From contig JBCBBJ010000001.1 in NCBI GenBank assembly GCA_038531745.1, forward strand, positions 186,001 through 250,000: a stretch of DNA of 64,000 nucleotides, given 5' to 3'. The position numbers and the translations under genes are program-made. Shown piece by piece: positions 16,657 through 26,004 of the stretch. The notes below the pieces were generated by a model. That model did not search any database, was not told the origin of the DNA, and worked only from the letters and a program-made list of their open reading frames with translations. This DNA comes from CALLPQ01 sp038531745. GTDB taxonomy: Bacteria > Pseudomonadota > Alphaproteobacteria > Caulobacterales > Parvularculaceae. Numbering within the stretch: the stretch's first letter is position 1; each line of letters begins with the position of its first letter.

Positions 16657-17681
16657 TGGCCGGTGTTGAGACACGGTGTGTGGCACATGATGAAGACGGC
16701 ATGCGGCTTGATCGGTGGTTTCGCACGCACTATCCGGTGTTGCGTCATGGCAAGCTCGAACAATTGCTGCGAAAGGGGCAAATTCGGGTAGACGGTGGCC
16801 GGGCAAAAGCGGCGTTTCGTCTTGCGGAAGGTCAATCCATCCGGGTACCGCCCATGCCTGATGTGCCAGCGCAAGCGGCAACAAGTGATGCGCCAGCGAT
16901 AGACCCGAAAATCGCTGCGCGGGACGCGCGTGCTATTGATGAAATGATCCTCCATGAGGATGAAACACTCCTCGTGCTGAATAAGCCCCATGGTCTGGCT
17001 GTTCAGGGCGGTTCGGGTACTGCGCGCCATGTGGATGGCATGGTTCATCTGTGGGCGGCGCACCGAACCACGACAACGGGCACGCAAGAACCGAGCCCCA
17101 GACTTGTTCACCGGCTAGACCGCGATACCGCCGGGGTGCTGATCCTGGCGAAAACCAGGGCTGCGGCAACCCGTCTCGGTCAGGCGTTTCAGAACCAAAC
17201 GGTTGAAAAGACGTATTGGGCCCTGACCGCCGGGGTACCACACCCACGTTTTGGAACAATAAAACGGCCCATCGCCAAACGCATGGTCCGCACGCCCGAT
17301 GACACGCTGCTGGAAAAAATGGTGCCAGCCGAGGGCGAGGAGGCAAAACGCGCAATTTCTGATTTTCAGGTTGTGGGTGAGGCCGGGGCGGATATCGGAT
17401 TTGTTGCCTTGCGCCCGCGCACGGGCAGGACGCATCAATTGCGGGTCCATTGTGCCGTGATCGGTACACCAATCATTGGTGACGGTAAATATGGGTTAGG
17501 TCAGTCCCGTATTGAGGGTCTATCGGGCAAGCTGCACCTCCATTGCCGGTCAATGCGGTTTCGACATCCGCGCACCGGTGCGTGGGTACAGTTTTCTGCG
17601 CCCCTATCTGGGCATATGCGCGCGGCTTGGCAGTTTTTTGATTTTGATGACGCAGCAGAGCCCATCTGGCCCGACCAATAG
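16656..17681 (+). CDS. rluC: RluA-family 23S rRNA pseudouridine synthase (RluC-like)
   Basis: Converts uridines of 23S rRNA to pseudouridine (341 aa). An S4 RNA-binding domain (RLDRWFRTHYP, then LEQLLRKGQIRVDG) is followed by the synthase domain with LNKPHGLAVQGG and the catalytic motif HRLDRDTAGVLILAKT, where the second Asp is the nucleophile; RPRTGRTHQLRVH is also typical. Start ATG overlaps the crcB stop. In many alphaproteobacteria an RluC gene lies close to atp12, as here. Confidence 0.92.
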   Translation: MAGVETRCVAHDEDGMRLDRWFRTHYPVLRHGKLEQLLRKGQIRVDGGRAKAAFRLAEGQSIRVPPMPDVPAQAATSDAPAIDPKIAARDARAIDEMILHEDETLLVLNKPHGLAVQGGSGTARHVDGMVHLWAAHRTTTTGTQEPSPRLVHRLDRDTAGVLILAKTRAAATRLGQAFQNQTVEKTYWALTAGVPHPRFGTIKRPIAKRMVRTPDDTLLEKMVPAEGEEAKRAISDFQVVGEAGADIGFVALRPRTGRTHQLRVHCAVIGTPIIGDGKYGLGQSRIEGLSGKLHLHCRSMRFRHPRTGAWVQFSAPLSGHMRAAWQFFDFDDAAEPIWPDQ

Positions 17682-17710
17682 GGGCGATCGGCGGCGCGCT
17701 GGGGACACAG

Positions 17711-18451
17711 ATGACAATGCAAGAGCCTGAATATCCTAAACGGTTTTATGAAGCGGTATCGCTAGACACCGCCGACGGGCAATGGCGTTTGTTGCTTGAT
17801 GGCCGGGCGGCCAAAACGCCGGGGCGTCAGGCGCTGACCGCATCAAGCGAAGCGTTGGCTAATGCCATGGTGCGTGAATGGTCTGCGCAAGATACCCATA
17901 TCATGTTCGCCGCCATGCCGATGACCGGCTATCAGATGACGGTTCTTGATGCGGCGGCGAGTGAGCATGACGCGTGGCGCGTAGAGATCAACCGTTTCAT
18001 GGCGTCCGATCTGTTGTGCTATCGCGCCGAGAGCCCAGTGGAACTGGTCCGTCGTCAGAATACTATTTGGGATGCGGCGCTGGCGGCGCTGCGTGCGCAT
18101 TTTGATATTACGCTAAAGCCGGTCGCCGGCGTGATGTTCCTTAATCAGGATCCGGCGGCGTTGGCGCGTGCTGAAACGGTGATTGCCACGCTCGATATCC
18201 CTGCGCTCCTGACGGCCCGCCGTCTAACAGAATTGACCGGGTCAGCGGCCCTGGGGCTTCTGGGGGCGCACATGCGGATGGAGGAGGCGGCGATTATTGA
18301 GGCCGCGCAGCTTGATGAGACGTTTCAAGCCGAAAAATGGGGCCTTGATAGCGAAGCACAGGCTCGGCGCGCGCAGATTGCCACCGAAATTTCCGACGCC
18401 ATGCGGTTTCGGCGCTTAACCGGCGTGCACGCCAAGGTGGCAACCCCCTAA
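17711..18451 (+). CDS. ATP12-family F1-ATPase assembly chaperone
   Basis: Homologue of mitochondrial Atp12, which binds the F1 alpha subunit during assembly (246 aa). Visible: KRFYEAVSL, LLDGRAAKTPGRQALT, then WSAQ, and the helical C-terminal half with DLLCYRAESP and LTGSAALGL. It lies 29 bases after rluC in what looks like one transcript. Confidence 0.92.
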   Translation: MTMQEPEYPKRFYEAVSLDTADGQWRLLLDGRAAKTPGRQALTASSEALANAMVREWSAQDTHIMFAAMPMTGYQMTVLDAAASEHDAWRVEINRFMASDLLCYRAESPVELVRRQNTIWDAALAALRAHFDITLKPVAGVMFLNQDPAALARAETVIATLDIPALLTARRLTELTGSAALGLLGAHMRMEEAAIIEAAQLDETFQAEKWGLDSEAQARRAQIATEISDAMRFRRLTGVHAKVATP

Positions 18452-18463
18452 AAAAGCAGTTCC

Positions 18464-18615
18464 TAGAGCATTTCCGCTTCAATTCGGGTCGAAAACTCTT
18501 ATCCTTCGAGACGCCCTTCGGGCTCTTGAGGATGAGTTTCCTCATGCTGAGGAGAGCGCATCAGCGGTCGTCTTGAAGGATGAAAGTTGACCGCAAATGA
18601 AACATCAATGCTCTA
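18464..18615. repeat. Dispersed repeat / MITE-like element with inverted ends
   Basis: A 152-base unit bounded by TAGAGCATT and AATGCTCTA. Inside is a segment CCTTCGAGACGCCCTTCGGG, then TTGAGGATGAG, of a type scattered in Caulobacterales-like and other alphaproteobacterial genomes. The right end supplies the stop codon of the minus-strand gene at 18613. A partial relative lies near 33944-34005. Confidence 0.7.
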
Positions 18616-19188
18616 GCTGCCAGACCGGTGGTGGTCGGTCGACGGGGTAGAAGCTCCCGATGCGGCTTGCTTTTTCACAGGTACTCGCACGGCGACGGGG
18701 CCCGCCTTTTCAAAGATGAGCGTCAGATCGAGCGTTGTCTCCACCTCAAGCGGGGCCTTCAGCCCAATCAGCATCACATGGAGACCGCCGGGCTCAAAAC
18801 TGAGCGGTGCTGCCTTCGGGATTGTCAGCGAAGAAACCGGCATCATGGCGCGCCGACCCGCCGCATCTGTCCTCGTTTCGTGTATTTCCGTGGCGTCGGC
18901 CACCGTCGTCTCTGCGCGCAACAGCATGTCGGTATTAGTGTTACCGCACAGGGTAAAATAGATCGCGCTTGTGCCGCCGACGGTGCGTGCCGGCCGCGCC
19001 CATGGGGCAGAAACGGTGATGGCCGATCCACTGTCGGGGGCACAAACCGCCGCATCCTGCCGGGAAACGGTACGTGGATTGGTGTTATCGGGGCCCGCCT
19101 CCGGTGCACAGGCGGCGACGAGGGCGAGAATAAACGCCCCGAAAGGCAGATGGCGGAGCGATATCGGGATCGGAAAAATTCGCGGCAT
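18613..19188 (-). CDS. PCu(A)C-family periplasmic copper chaperone lipoprotein
   Basis: 191 aa with an N-terminal export signal and a lipobox (LVAAC). The mature part has VSAPWARPARTVGG and the copper ligands of the family in EIHETRTDAAGRRAMMPV and GLHVMLIGL (His, Met, His, Met). Members deliver Cu(I) to cytochrome oxidase CuA. Its C-terminus is His- and Ser-rich (TDHHRSGS). The stop codon lies within the repeat at 18464-18615, so the natural 3' end may have been altered by that insertion. Confidence 0.88.
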   Translation of the reverse strand: MPRIFPIPISLRHLPFGAFILALVAACAPEAGPDNTNPRTVSRQDAAVCAPDSGSAITVSAPWARPARTVGGTSAIYFTLCGNTNTDMLLRAETTVADATEIHETRTDAAGRRAMMPVSSLTIPKAAPLSFEPGGLHVMLIGLKAPLEVETTLDLTLIFEKAGPVAVRVPVKKQAASGASTPSTDHHRSGS

Positions 19189-19367
19189 TAAGGCCTCCGG
19201 TCAGGTCGGATAGTAGGGGAGAAATAGGATGCTGGTCAGCGATGACGATGCGACAGTTTCGATGACCGGCGTCGCCAGAGGGCGCGCCGAATAGATAGGG
19301 AGGGTGTTGTTGCCCCCCGGGAAATCACGTACATCTCTCATGTCACCATCGGTTCAGGAATAAGACT

Positions 19368-19580
19368 ATGAATGCCACTGAAATTTCTAAATTGAAAACC
19401 TATTTCGTTGAGAAATTTGGATTGACCACAATCGATATCCGCGCGCGCGAGCGCAAAACGGATTCGGCGGAGGTTTATCTTGGCGATGAGTTTATTGGCG
19501 TCATTTTTCGCGATGATGAGGATGGTGACGTGTCTTACGACTTTAACATGGCCATTCTGGAAATAGACCTGCCGGAATAA
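19368..19580 (+). CDS. DUF3126 family protein
   Basis: Small conserved alphaproteobacterial protein of unknown function (70 aa). The sequence LKTYFVEKFGLTTIDIRAR, then DSAEVYLGDEFIGVIFRDDEDGD-like acidic strand region, matches the family as I know it. There is no signal peptide or membrane segment. It starts 32 bases before the next gene and may be cotranscribed with it. Confidence 0.85.
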   Translation: MNATEISKLKTYFVEKFGLTTIDIRARERKTDSAEVYLGDEFIGVIFRDDEDGDVSYDFNMAILEIDLPE

Positions 19581-19612
19581 GGTGGTGCTTACAAAATGGT
19601 GCCCGCGCAATC

Positions 19613-21004
19613 ATGAAAGATAGGGCGCCAGAACCGATTGTCCGTGCGATTGTCAATCGCCCATTCCTCCTGACCCTGACGGTTTGTGTGGGCCTTTTTA
19701 CCCTTGCCTACACCGGTGTGCGGCCTGACGCTGACACGCAATCTGCCCTTGTGCGCACAACGATTGGCATCTTTTTTATCACCGCTTATGCCTTGGGTGC
19801 GCAAATGGTGCAGCGGTTGTGGCTAATTGCCGTCGTGGGCGCAGCAACCTTATGGGCCGGGCTATACTTCATGGGCAGCGCCCCTGCGGCGGGCATTGCC
19901 CCAACCATTCCGATACTCATCTTGGGCGGCATCGGCATCGGATTATCCGGGCTTGGTGCACTTTATTGCCGGCGATTTGGGATCACGATCCTCTTGGCAC
20001 CCGGGTTCTTTGCGCTGGCCGCTTTCGCGTCAGCGGGATTGCAACCGATGATTTTGCTCTGTTATGGCATCGGCGCTTGCCTAACCATTATAATCAGCAT
20101 ACTGCTTACCCACGCCTATGATCAGGCCCAACGCCAGGGGTTGGGACCGGCAAAGGCCGCGGCAGAGGGGATAAAACAAACGGCAAGCTATGCGTTTTTT
20201 GCGCTATTTTTTGCTGTTGGCGTTGGCGGCTTCAGCCTCGCTGGAATGGACGATGTCCTCTCTACCACCATCGTCCCTGAGGGGTTTGAACCCTTCCGAT
20301 TTTTCATCAGTATAGGTCTTTTCAGTTTACCGCCAATATTCTTGTTGCCAGGGCTTTTGTGGATTACCCATCGGTTTGATCGGCAACTGCATAAAAGGGC
20401 GTCTGGGCGCTTTGATGCAATCATTCCGGCCCTGTGGGCGCGTGCGCGCAATTTTTACGCATTGCAGACGAGCTATGGTCTTGTAGCTATTGCCGGTGTT
20501 CTTTTGATCGTGTCGATCTTTGTTGGCACGGCAACGACCATCGTAACCGTTTTGGGGGTTGGGGTCTTTCTCAGTGTTCTGGTTGGTCTCGCATTTTTCT
20601 CGCTTCGCGTGTTTATCGTCACAATGACCCTGCTGTCGCTCGGTGCGGGTCTTTCGACTGGGGTTGCTTCAATTTTTGGGACCATACCGATTTTGGGGTT
20701 TGACCTCGTAGCGGGGTTATTTTTACTGGCTCTAATCCTGGCGATCCCGGCGCAACAATTTATGCAGGTGAGTGGGGACAGCAAATATCGCCGCACTGTG
20801 ATGGCGACCTTTGTCCAGCGGACGGTCGGTCCCTTTCTGACCGCCACCGGCTTTGTCCTTACAATCCTAACGATGATGTCATTGACGCAAATCTGGCCGT
20901 CGGCGGTCTCTGTGGGCCATTGGATTTTGATTTCGCTGGGGCTTAGTCTCTTCCTGTGCCCCGCTGTAATGGGTATTTTATCATCCCGGTACGGAAAATA
21001 TTAA
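19613..21004 (+). CDS. Polytopic membrane protein resembling an RND/MMPL transporter without periplasmic domains
   Basis: 463 aa with about 11-12 hydrophobic segments and only short loops. Around residues 165-255 it has a run (HAYDQAQRQGLGPAKAAAEG, KQTASYAFFALFFAVGVGGF, LPPIFLLPGLLW) like the sterol-sensing-type half of RND/MMPL permeases. A second, weaker copy lies near residues 395-460 (KYRRTVMATFVQRTVGPFLTA). The large porter loops of RND pumps are absent. Substrate unknown. It could also be an unrelated family with convergent spacing. Confidence 0.5.
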   Translation: MKDRAPEPIVRAIVNRPFLLTLTVCVGLFTLAYTGVRPDADTQSALVRTTIGIFFITAYALGAQMVQRLWLIAVVGAATLWAGLYFMGSAPAAGIAPTIPILILGGIGIGLSGLGALYCRRFGITILLAPGFFALAAFASAGLQPMILLCYGIGACLTIIISILLTHAYDQAQRQGLGPAKAAAEGIKQTASYAFFALFFAVGVGGFSLAGMDDVLSTTIVPEGFEPFRFFISIGLFSLPPIFLLPGLLWITHRFDRQLHKRASGRFDAIIPALWARARNFYALQTSYGLVAIAGVLLIVSIFVGTATTIVTVLGVGVFLSVLVGLAFFSLRVFIVTMTLLSLGAGLSTGVASIFGTIPILGFDLVAGLFLLALILAIPAQQFMQVSGDSKYRRTVMATFVQRTVGPFLTATGFVLTILTMMSLTQIWPSAVSVGHWILISLGLSLFLCPAVMGILSSRYGKY

Positions 21005-21228
21005 TTGCTCTGAGCAGTCAACGCTTTCATTGGGCTGCACCATATCCGGCGGGTTCGGTCTCACCCGGCGGCAATTCATGGCTCCCTAGAGTTTAACCGA
21101 AAAATTGGTTTCGTCTGTCGAAAAGGTGTTTTTTGAGAACCAGAGCGCAGCGTACATTGGTACGTGAGCACTGGAAGCGTTGAAAACCGCGTTTGCAGGC
21201 GACGAAAATAGATTTTTCGGTCGAGCTC

Positions 21229-22842
21229 TTATTCAGGGATGTATTTTGGTAATACGGCGCGCATCTTCCGGGCCATGTCGCGAAGCTGTTTGTCCGTTGC
21301 GGCAACATCATTGCCTTTTTTCACGGGTGCCATCAGCCGCACAAGCGCCCCGTCTGCGCGCTGGCGGGTTAGCGTATCCCAGATTACCGACAATTTCATA
21401 ATATACTCGTTGGCAAATTGCTGACCCCGTTGGTCATACCAGTAATAGATGATCCGTTTGTCCCCATTAAATTCAATCACCATTCGATTATAGGCAAAGG
21501 GCAACCGATCATCCTGTTCAATGTTTGGGTCATCGGTATCCACAACGCTAAAGTCGATAACTTGCCAGCCGCCGCCGGGGATGCATTGGCGAGGGGAGTG
21601 CCACGACCGCCCATCGCGCCGCGCGGTGAGGTAAGCCATATAGACATTATAAAGATCGCCTTGCGGTGACGTCATATTGACGACAAGGGAATCATCCGCC
21701 CCCAGAACTTCGGCAACTTCCGAGTCGATAGGCTGTATATCGGCACGCCAGCCTCTGAACTCGCTGGGGAAGACGGCAAAGACCTGACGTTCCGGTGTGA
21801 TCAGTTTTTCGACGGTCACGACTTTTGCAAGACCAGCGGTCACGATAAAAATTACGATAATTGCGGCGAGCGCCAAGGCGCTGCGCAAATTCTCCGGGAT
21901 GGAGCCTAACGGCAAACGCCCCATGGTGGCTTGGCGCGCGGTCAGATCTGGCACGCCCATCTGATCGAGTGGGTTGGTACGCGGCGGTAGAACAACGCAG
22001 AAAATTGAGATCACTGCGAACAGCGCTGCCAGACATAAGAGAAACACAACCCAGCCCTCAAAGAAGTGCAAAAACCCTTCGGTATGGCTAGTGCCATAGG
22101 CCTGAACGAGGACCCCTGTGATGGCGATCCGCAAGCTGTTCATCAAAATCGTAATGGGGATGGTTGAGAGGAAAATAATCGCTTTCTGCCACCATGTTCC
22201 TTTGAACAAGTAGGCTGCCAGAAAGCCAAGGCTCAGAAACGGGAAAAGATAACGCAAGCCCGAGCACGCTTCCGCAACAGCCAGCTGGTACGTACCAAGA
22301 TCAATCACATTGCCGGACAGATAAACCGGGATGTTCATGGCCTGGATCATGGCAACACCAAGCTCGGACGACATGCGCTGAAAATTCCACGACAGATTGG
22401 TGATGAGCCAAAAGGGCGGCGGAACGGCGAATAACAGATAGAGTAAAGGCACCGCAGCAATCAGGAGCATAGATCGCCCGCCATAGCCGGTGACGAGGGC
22501 CGCGATCGCCATAACTAACCCCAGCTGTTGTAGGATAAAGGCATGGGTCAGTTGCCCCGCCAGGAGCATAAAGCCGGCCAATAGCCCGAGGCCCACAGCG
22601 GTAATGCCACCGCGCCCGGCGCTGGCCAAAATGGCGTCCTTGTTCGACCAGACGAGCCAGCCCGAAATGAGCGGAATAAAATAACTATGGCTCAACTCGT
22701 CCTGCGTACCCCACCGTTCAAAAAGATTGACGATGGCGTCGCGAAAGACAAACAGCGTGACCAGGGTCGCCCCAAAAAGGGTGAGGGCACGCGGGGATGT
22801 TAGCCAGTCGGTGAGGGGAGGTGAGAACTTCTCAGAGGCCAT
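21229..22842 (-). CDS. xrtD: Exosortase fused to an EpsI domain (XrtD-like)
   Basis: Inner-membrane protein of 537 aa. Residues about 20-310 hold eight or so membrane segments with the exosortase active-site motifs: Cys in EACSGLRYLFPF, Arg in MNSLRIAITG and His in GFLHFFEGW. After one more hydrophobic stretch, residues about 330-537 are an EpsI-type periplasmic domain (RQVFAVFPSEFRGW, then RSWHSPRQCIPGGGW). Exosortases process proteins with PEP-CTERM-like tails and go with exopolysaccharide. The fused form matches what I know of the VPLPA-CTERM type. No substrate with such a tail is seen in this window. Confidence 0.87.
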   Translation of the reverse strand: MASEKFSPPLTDWLTSPRALTLFGATLVTLFVFRDAIVNLFERWGTQDELSHSYFIPLISGWLVWSNKDAILASAGRGGITAVGLGLLAGFMLLAGQLTHAFILQQLGLVMAIAALVTGYGGRSMLLIAAVPLLYLLFAVPPPFWLITNLSWNFQRMSSELGVAMIQAMNIPVYLSGNVIDLGTYQLAVAEACSGLRYLFPFLSLGFLAAYLFKGTWWQKAIIFLSTIPITILMNSLRIAITGVLVQAYGTSHTEGFLHFFEGWVVFLLCLAALFAVISIFCVVLPPRTNPLDQMGVPDLTARQATMGRLPLGSIPENLRSALALAAIIVIFIVTAGLAKVVTVEKLITPERQVFAVFPSEFRGWRADIQPIDSEVAEVLGADDSLVVNMTSPQGDLYNVYMAYLTARRDGRSWHSPRQCIPGGGWQVIDFSVVDTDDPNIEQDDRLPFAYNRMVIEFNGDKRIIYYWYDQRGQQFANEYIMKLSVIWDTLTRQRADGALVRLMAPVKKGNDVAATDKQLRDMARKMRAVLPKYIPE

Positions 22843-23190
22843 AAATGCGTACTCGGGACAGGTCGATGCTGATGCGTAATCGCTGGTTGTGGTGGCACAG
22901 GCCGATCATTTCGGTGCTGAGCTCGAGCGTCATATTGGAAAGGGGACCGAGCGTGAAAAACGCCCGATTCCTTACCGAGGGTCGCTATATCACACGCTGC
23001 CGATATATCCACCATAAGGGCAACAAGGGTTCACCGCTTCGTGAGCGCGCAAGGCTATGTCTGGCCAAAAGGTGTTCCAGTTCCGGCTGACGGGACTGGC
23101 CGCTCTTGAAAAAAATACGCTTTAGGAATTCGATCAAAAAAAATGCCGGCAACGCTAATCGTTACCGGCATCATCGAGGATGCTGGTCCG
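22843..23190. other. Gap between the exosortase and the second RTX gene
   Basis: No gene is supported in these 348 bases. The left part is the likely promoter region of the exosortase gene; the right part holds the RTX gene's terminator at 23136-23172. Plus-strand frames here have no ribosome sites. Confidence 0.6.
23136..23172 (-). terminator. Rho-independent terminator of the second RTX gene
   Basis: On the minus strand ATGCCGG-AACG type arms pair (23143-23154 with 23160-23171) and a run of eight T follows (A-run 23136-23143 on the plus strand). Confidence 0.9.
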
Positions 23191-25686
23191 TTATACAAAT
23201 GGTGTCAGGCCAGACTGGTTCAGCAATGACGCATCGATTTCAAAGTCTCCGGCGTCGGTGTTGAACCCGATCAACCCAAATTCGTCATCAAAGATATCGG
23301 CCACAGCGAGGCTATCGATGAGCGGCACATTGATATCAACGAGCGGGCCTATGCTTTCGTCGAGTTCGAAGCCCAAGAGGGTGGCGCTTACCCCGAATTC
23401 CAGCGCCCGCAGGTTGAAGTCGAGATCGAAGACAAGGGTTGCCAGTTGATCAAGCAACGCACCAATCGAATCGTCATTTTCGTCGCCATTTACGTCGAGC
23501 ACCACTTCGAAATCGAGAATCTCGTTGCCATTCACGTCAAAGTCTTCCGGTACGGTGAACGTAATATCGTCACCAACCGTGAACGGGATGAGGTCGCCAT
23601 TTTCCAGTTCGATATTGGCGGTAAGGTCACCAATCGTCAGCTCAAAATTTTGAAGGACCGCAAGGTTCGCAACAAATTCCAAGTCCAGCAAATTGTAAAA
23701 CACGTCGAGCGAGAACGCATCGAAACCGAGGATCTCAAGATTTGCGAGTGTAATGGTCTGCTCCAACGGCGGCAGGCCAAGGATGGTTGTGACCAGCCCA
23801 TCAAAATCGAGGGTCCCGCTTAAAACGGGATCACTTTGGCCCGTACTCGTCAAACTATTAGGATCGGTAATAAACCCATCAGTTTCGATTACCGGGAACG
23901 AGGCAGAAACCGAACTACCACCGGGCAAAGGTACCGTAAGACCAATATCATTAGCAGACAGATCAATCAGCCGCTGAGTGAAATCGATGTCGATTGGGGG
24001 GATCACATTGAAAGAGTTGCCATCCAGGATCGCCCGCAGGCTCGCAGCAAAATCAAACACAAAGTCGAGTGCGAAGGTCGAGTTGGGGCTCTCGGTGGAA
24101 AAGCTGCTGCCGTCATCGAGAAGGAACAGTGACTCGATGGTGACTTCTTGGCCTTCCACAACCTGGCGCGGCACCTCAAAGGCAAGACTACCAGTGAGGG
24201 TTGTGTCGATGTCGCCGGAGGTGAGGCTAAAGGTTGGCTGTAGCCCCGCGCGCAGGCTGATCCCGCCCGCAATGGCCACGGAGGGGAAAAGAATGTCGCC
24301 CTCAAAGAGTGTTTCATTGAAATTGCGCGAGAAATCGATGCCAAGAAACGGCAGTTCGGGCTCGAGCACAAAGGCCGACCCCGTATCAAAAATCGATTGG
24401 TCTTCGGACATGAAGGTAAAGTCATCGGCGGTTGAGACCGTTGCGTCATCGGCCCCGTTCACGGTGATGGTCAGGATTGATGGCTCACTGGTGTCATTGG
24501 GCTGGCCGCTATCATCAATGGCCACGAACTGGAATTCCAGAACTTCGGTTTCCCCGGCATTGAGGAATTGGAAGTCATCGCCAAGCACCAATTCGCCCAT
24601 ACCGGTCTCAGGATCGATACTGATGGAACCGAAAATCTCTTCCGGGCCGAACAATTGGTAAGAAAGAATATCTGATAAATCCACGTCCGACGAGAAAGCG
24701 GAGAGGTCAAAGCTGATCACTTCGTCATCTTCACCGCCAGCAACTGCGAAATCCTCGGTCACCGGCTGATCATTCACGCCAATAACGGTAATGGTCACGG
24801 TGGCGGTGTCCGTGGCACCGCGGCTGTCTGTCACCACATAGGTGAGGGTTTCGGTAGCCATTTCGCCAAAGGCAAGAAACTGGAACGCCTCGCCCGGATC
24901 ATACGTGATGTCGCCGGTTTCCGCGTCAAACATAACCGAGCCGTCAAGGTCGCTATCGTCCACAGATACAATATCGATATCATCATCAAGACCAAGAAAG
25001 TCACTATCGAACTCGACGTCATTGTCGAGGACGTTAAACGTCACTGGATTGTCTTCGTCGGTTTCAGCATCGTCATCGAACGCAACAACAGGGTTGTTGC
25101 CGCCATTCAGGCTGATGTCGAAATCGTCAAACTTTAGACTTTCGATTGACCGCAGAACATCCGTACCAAGATCGCCATTGTCAGGGTTGAGATCGGTGAT
25201 GCTGCCGCGGCTATTGCCCTGGCGCACAAAATCAAAATTGAAAGTGCCCTCATCATCGATGATCGCGCCGCCATAGTGGGCCTGGTCAAAGCCGCCGCCG
25301 CCGCGAATAAAATCGTCGCCTTCGCCGCCGTCAAATTCATCGCGTCCGCCGCGCCCGATCAGATCATCGTCACCGGCACCGCCAAGAATATCGTCGTTCC
25401 CACTACCGCCGTCCACGTAATCATCATCATCGCCGCCGAGCAAGGTGTCAGCGCCGCTGCCGCCGACGAGGGTGTCTTCGCCCGCGTCACCGGCCAGAAT
25501 ATCGGCGCCGCCATTGCCGACGATACGATCATCACCGCCAAGACCAAACAAAACGTCCGCACGCGTATACCCGCCAATGACTTCGTCGCCATCGGTCGGC
25601 ACCACATCCACGTCTCGGTTAGAAACGGCGTCGCGGCTATTAAAAAAGACGAGTGTTGAACGGAAATTTTCCGGAATCAAAACCAT
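23191..25686 (-). CDS. RTX / tandem-95 repeat surface or secreted protein
   Basis: 831 aa, acidic, no classical signal peptide. Residues about 38-145 are RTX nonapeptides (LFGLGGDDRIVGNGGADILA type). Residues about 200-310 are a tandem-95/cadherin-like module (DEDNPVTFNVLDND, then LTYVVTDSRGATDTATVTIT) and a second follows to about 410. The rest is strand-rich, repetitive in style and unrecognised, ending LLNQSGLTPFV. RTX repeats at the N-terminus and a non-RTX C-terminus are the reverse of the protein at 11189. I chose the ATG at 25686, with AGGGGGA upstream. Adhesin or exoprotein is inferred from module types. Confidence 0.8.
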   Translation of the reverse strand: MVLIPENFRSTLVFFNSRDAVSNRDVDVVPTDGDEVIGGYTRADVLFGLGGDDRIVGNGGADILAGDAGEDTLVGGSGADTLLGGDDDDYVDGGSGNDDILGGAGDDDLIGRGGRDEFDGGEGDDFIRGGGGFDQAHYGGAIIDDEGTFNFDFVRQGNSRGSITDLNPDNGDLGTDVLRSIESLKFDDFDISLNGGNNPVVAFDDDAETDEDNPVTFNVLDNDVEFDSDFLGLDDDIDIVSVDDSDLDGSVMFDAETGDITYDPGEAFQFLAFGEMATETLTYVVTDSRGATDTATVTITVIGVNDQPVTEDFAVAGGEDDEVISFDLSAFSSDVDLSDILSYQLFGPEEIFGSISIDPETGMGELVLGDDFQFLNAGETEVLEFQFVAIDDSGQPNDTSEPSILTITVNGADDATVSTADDFTFMSEDQSIFDTGSAFVLEPELPFLGIDFSRNFNETLFEGDILFPSVAIAGGISLRAGLQPTFSLTSGDIDTTLTGSLAFEVPRQVVEGQEVTIESLFLLDDGSSFSTESPNSTFALDFVFDFAASLRAILDGNSFNVIPPIDIDFTQRLIDLSANDIGLTVPLPGGSSVSASFPVIETDGFITDPNSLTSTGQSDPVLSGTLDFDGLVTTILGLPPLEQTITLANLEILGFDAFSLDVFYNLLDLEFVANLAVLQNFELTIGDLTANIELENGDLIPFTVGDDITFTVPEDFDVNGNEILDFEVVLDVNGDENDDSIGALLDQLATLVFDLDFNLRALEFGVSATLLGFELDESIGPLVDINVPLIDSLAVADIFDDEFGLIGFNTDAGDFEIDASLLNQSGLTPFV

Positions 25687-25924
25687 GATGGTCCCCCTAA
25701 ATTTAATGACGTCCACCCCACGCGAGCGCCTCTCTCCATTAATTAAGGTATGTTAACTTTTGGGCCGGCGCAATCAATTCGCGCCTATTCCCGGTATGGG
25801 CGTGGGCGGGCCTTTAATTCATTTGGGGCGTGTATTGTTAGTGTACGCTGGGCGCTTGGTGGAAATCAGGTATTGCGGTGCAAAAACCAAGCTTGAAACG
25901 GAGTAAAGCGTGGCGGCTGTTACG

Positions 25925-25955
25925 AAAAAGCCCGGCAGTCACCTGCCGGGCTTTT
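25925..25955 (-). terminator. Terminator downstream of groEL
   Basis: GCCCGGCAG and CTGCCGGGC form a nine-bp stem with A- and T-runs on both sides, so it could work in either direction. It is 50 bases after the groEL stop. Confidence 0.88.
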
Positions 25956-26004
25956 AAAATGTGTAAACGGATCGAATAGGGGCCGTGCTCTGTCCAGGGA
26001 CAGA

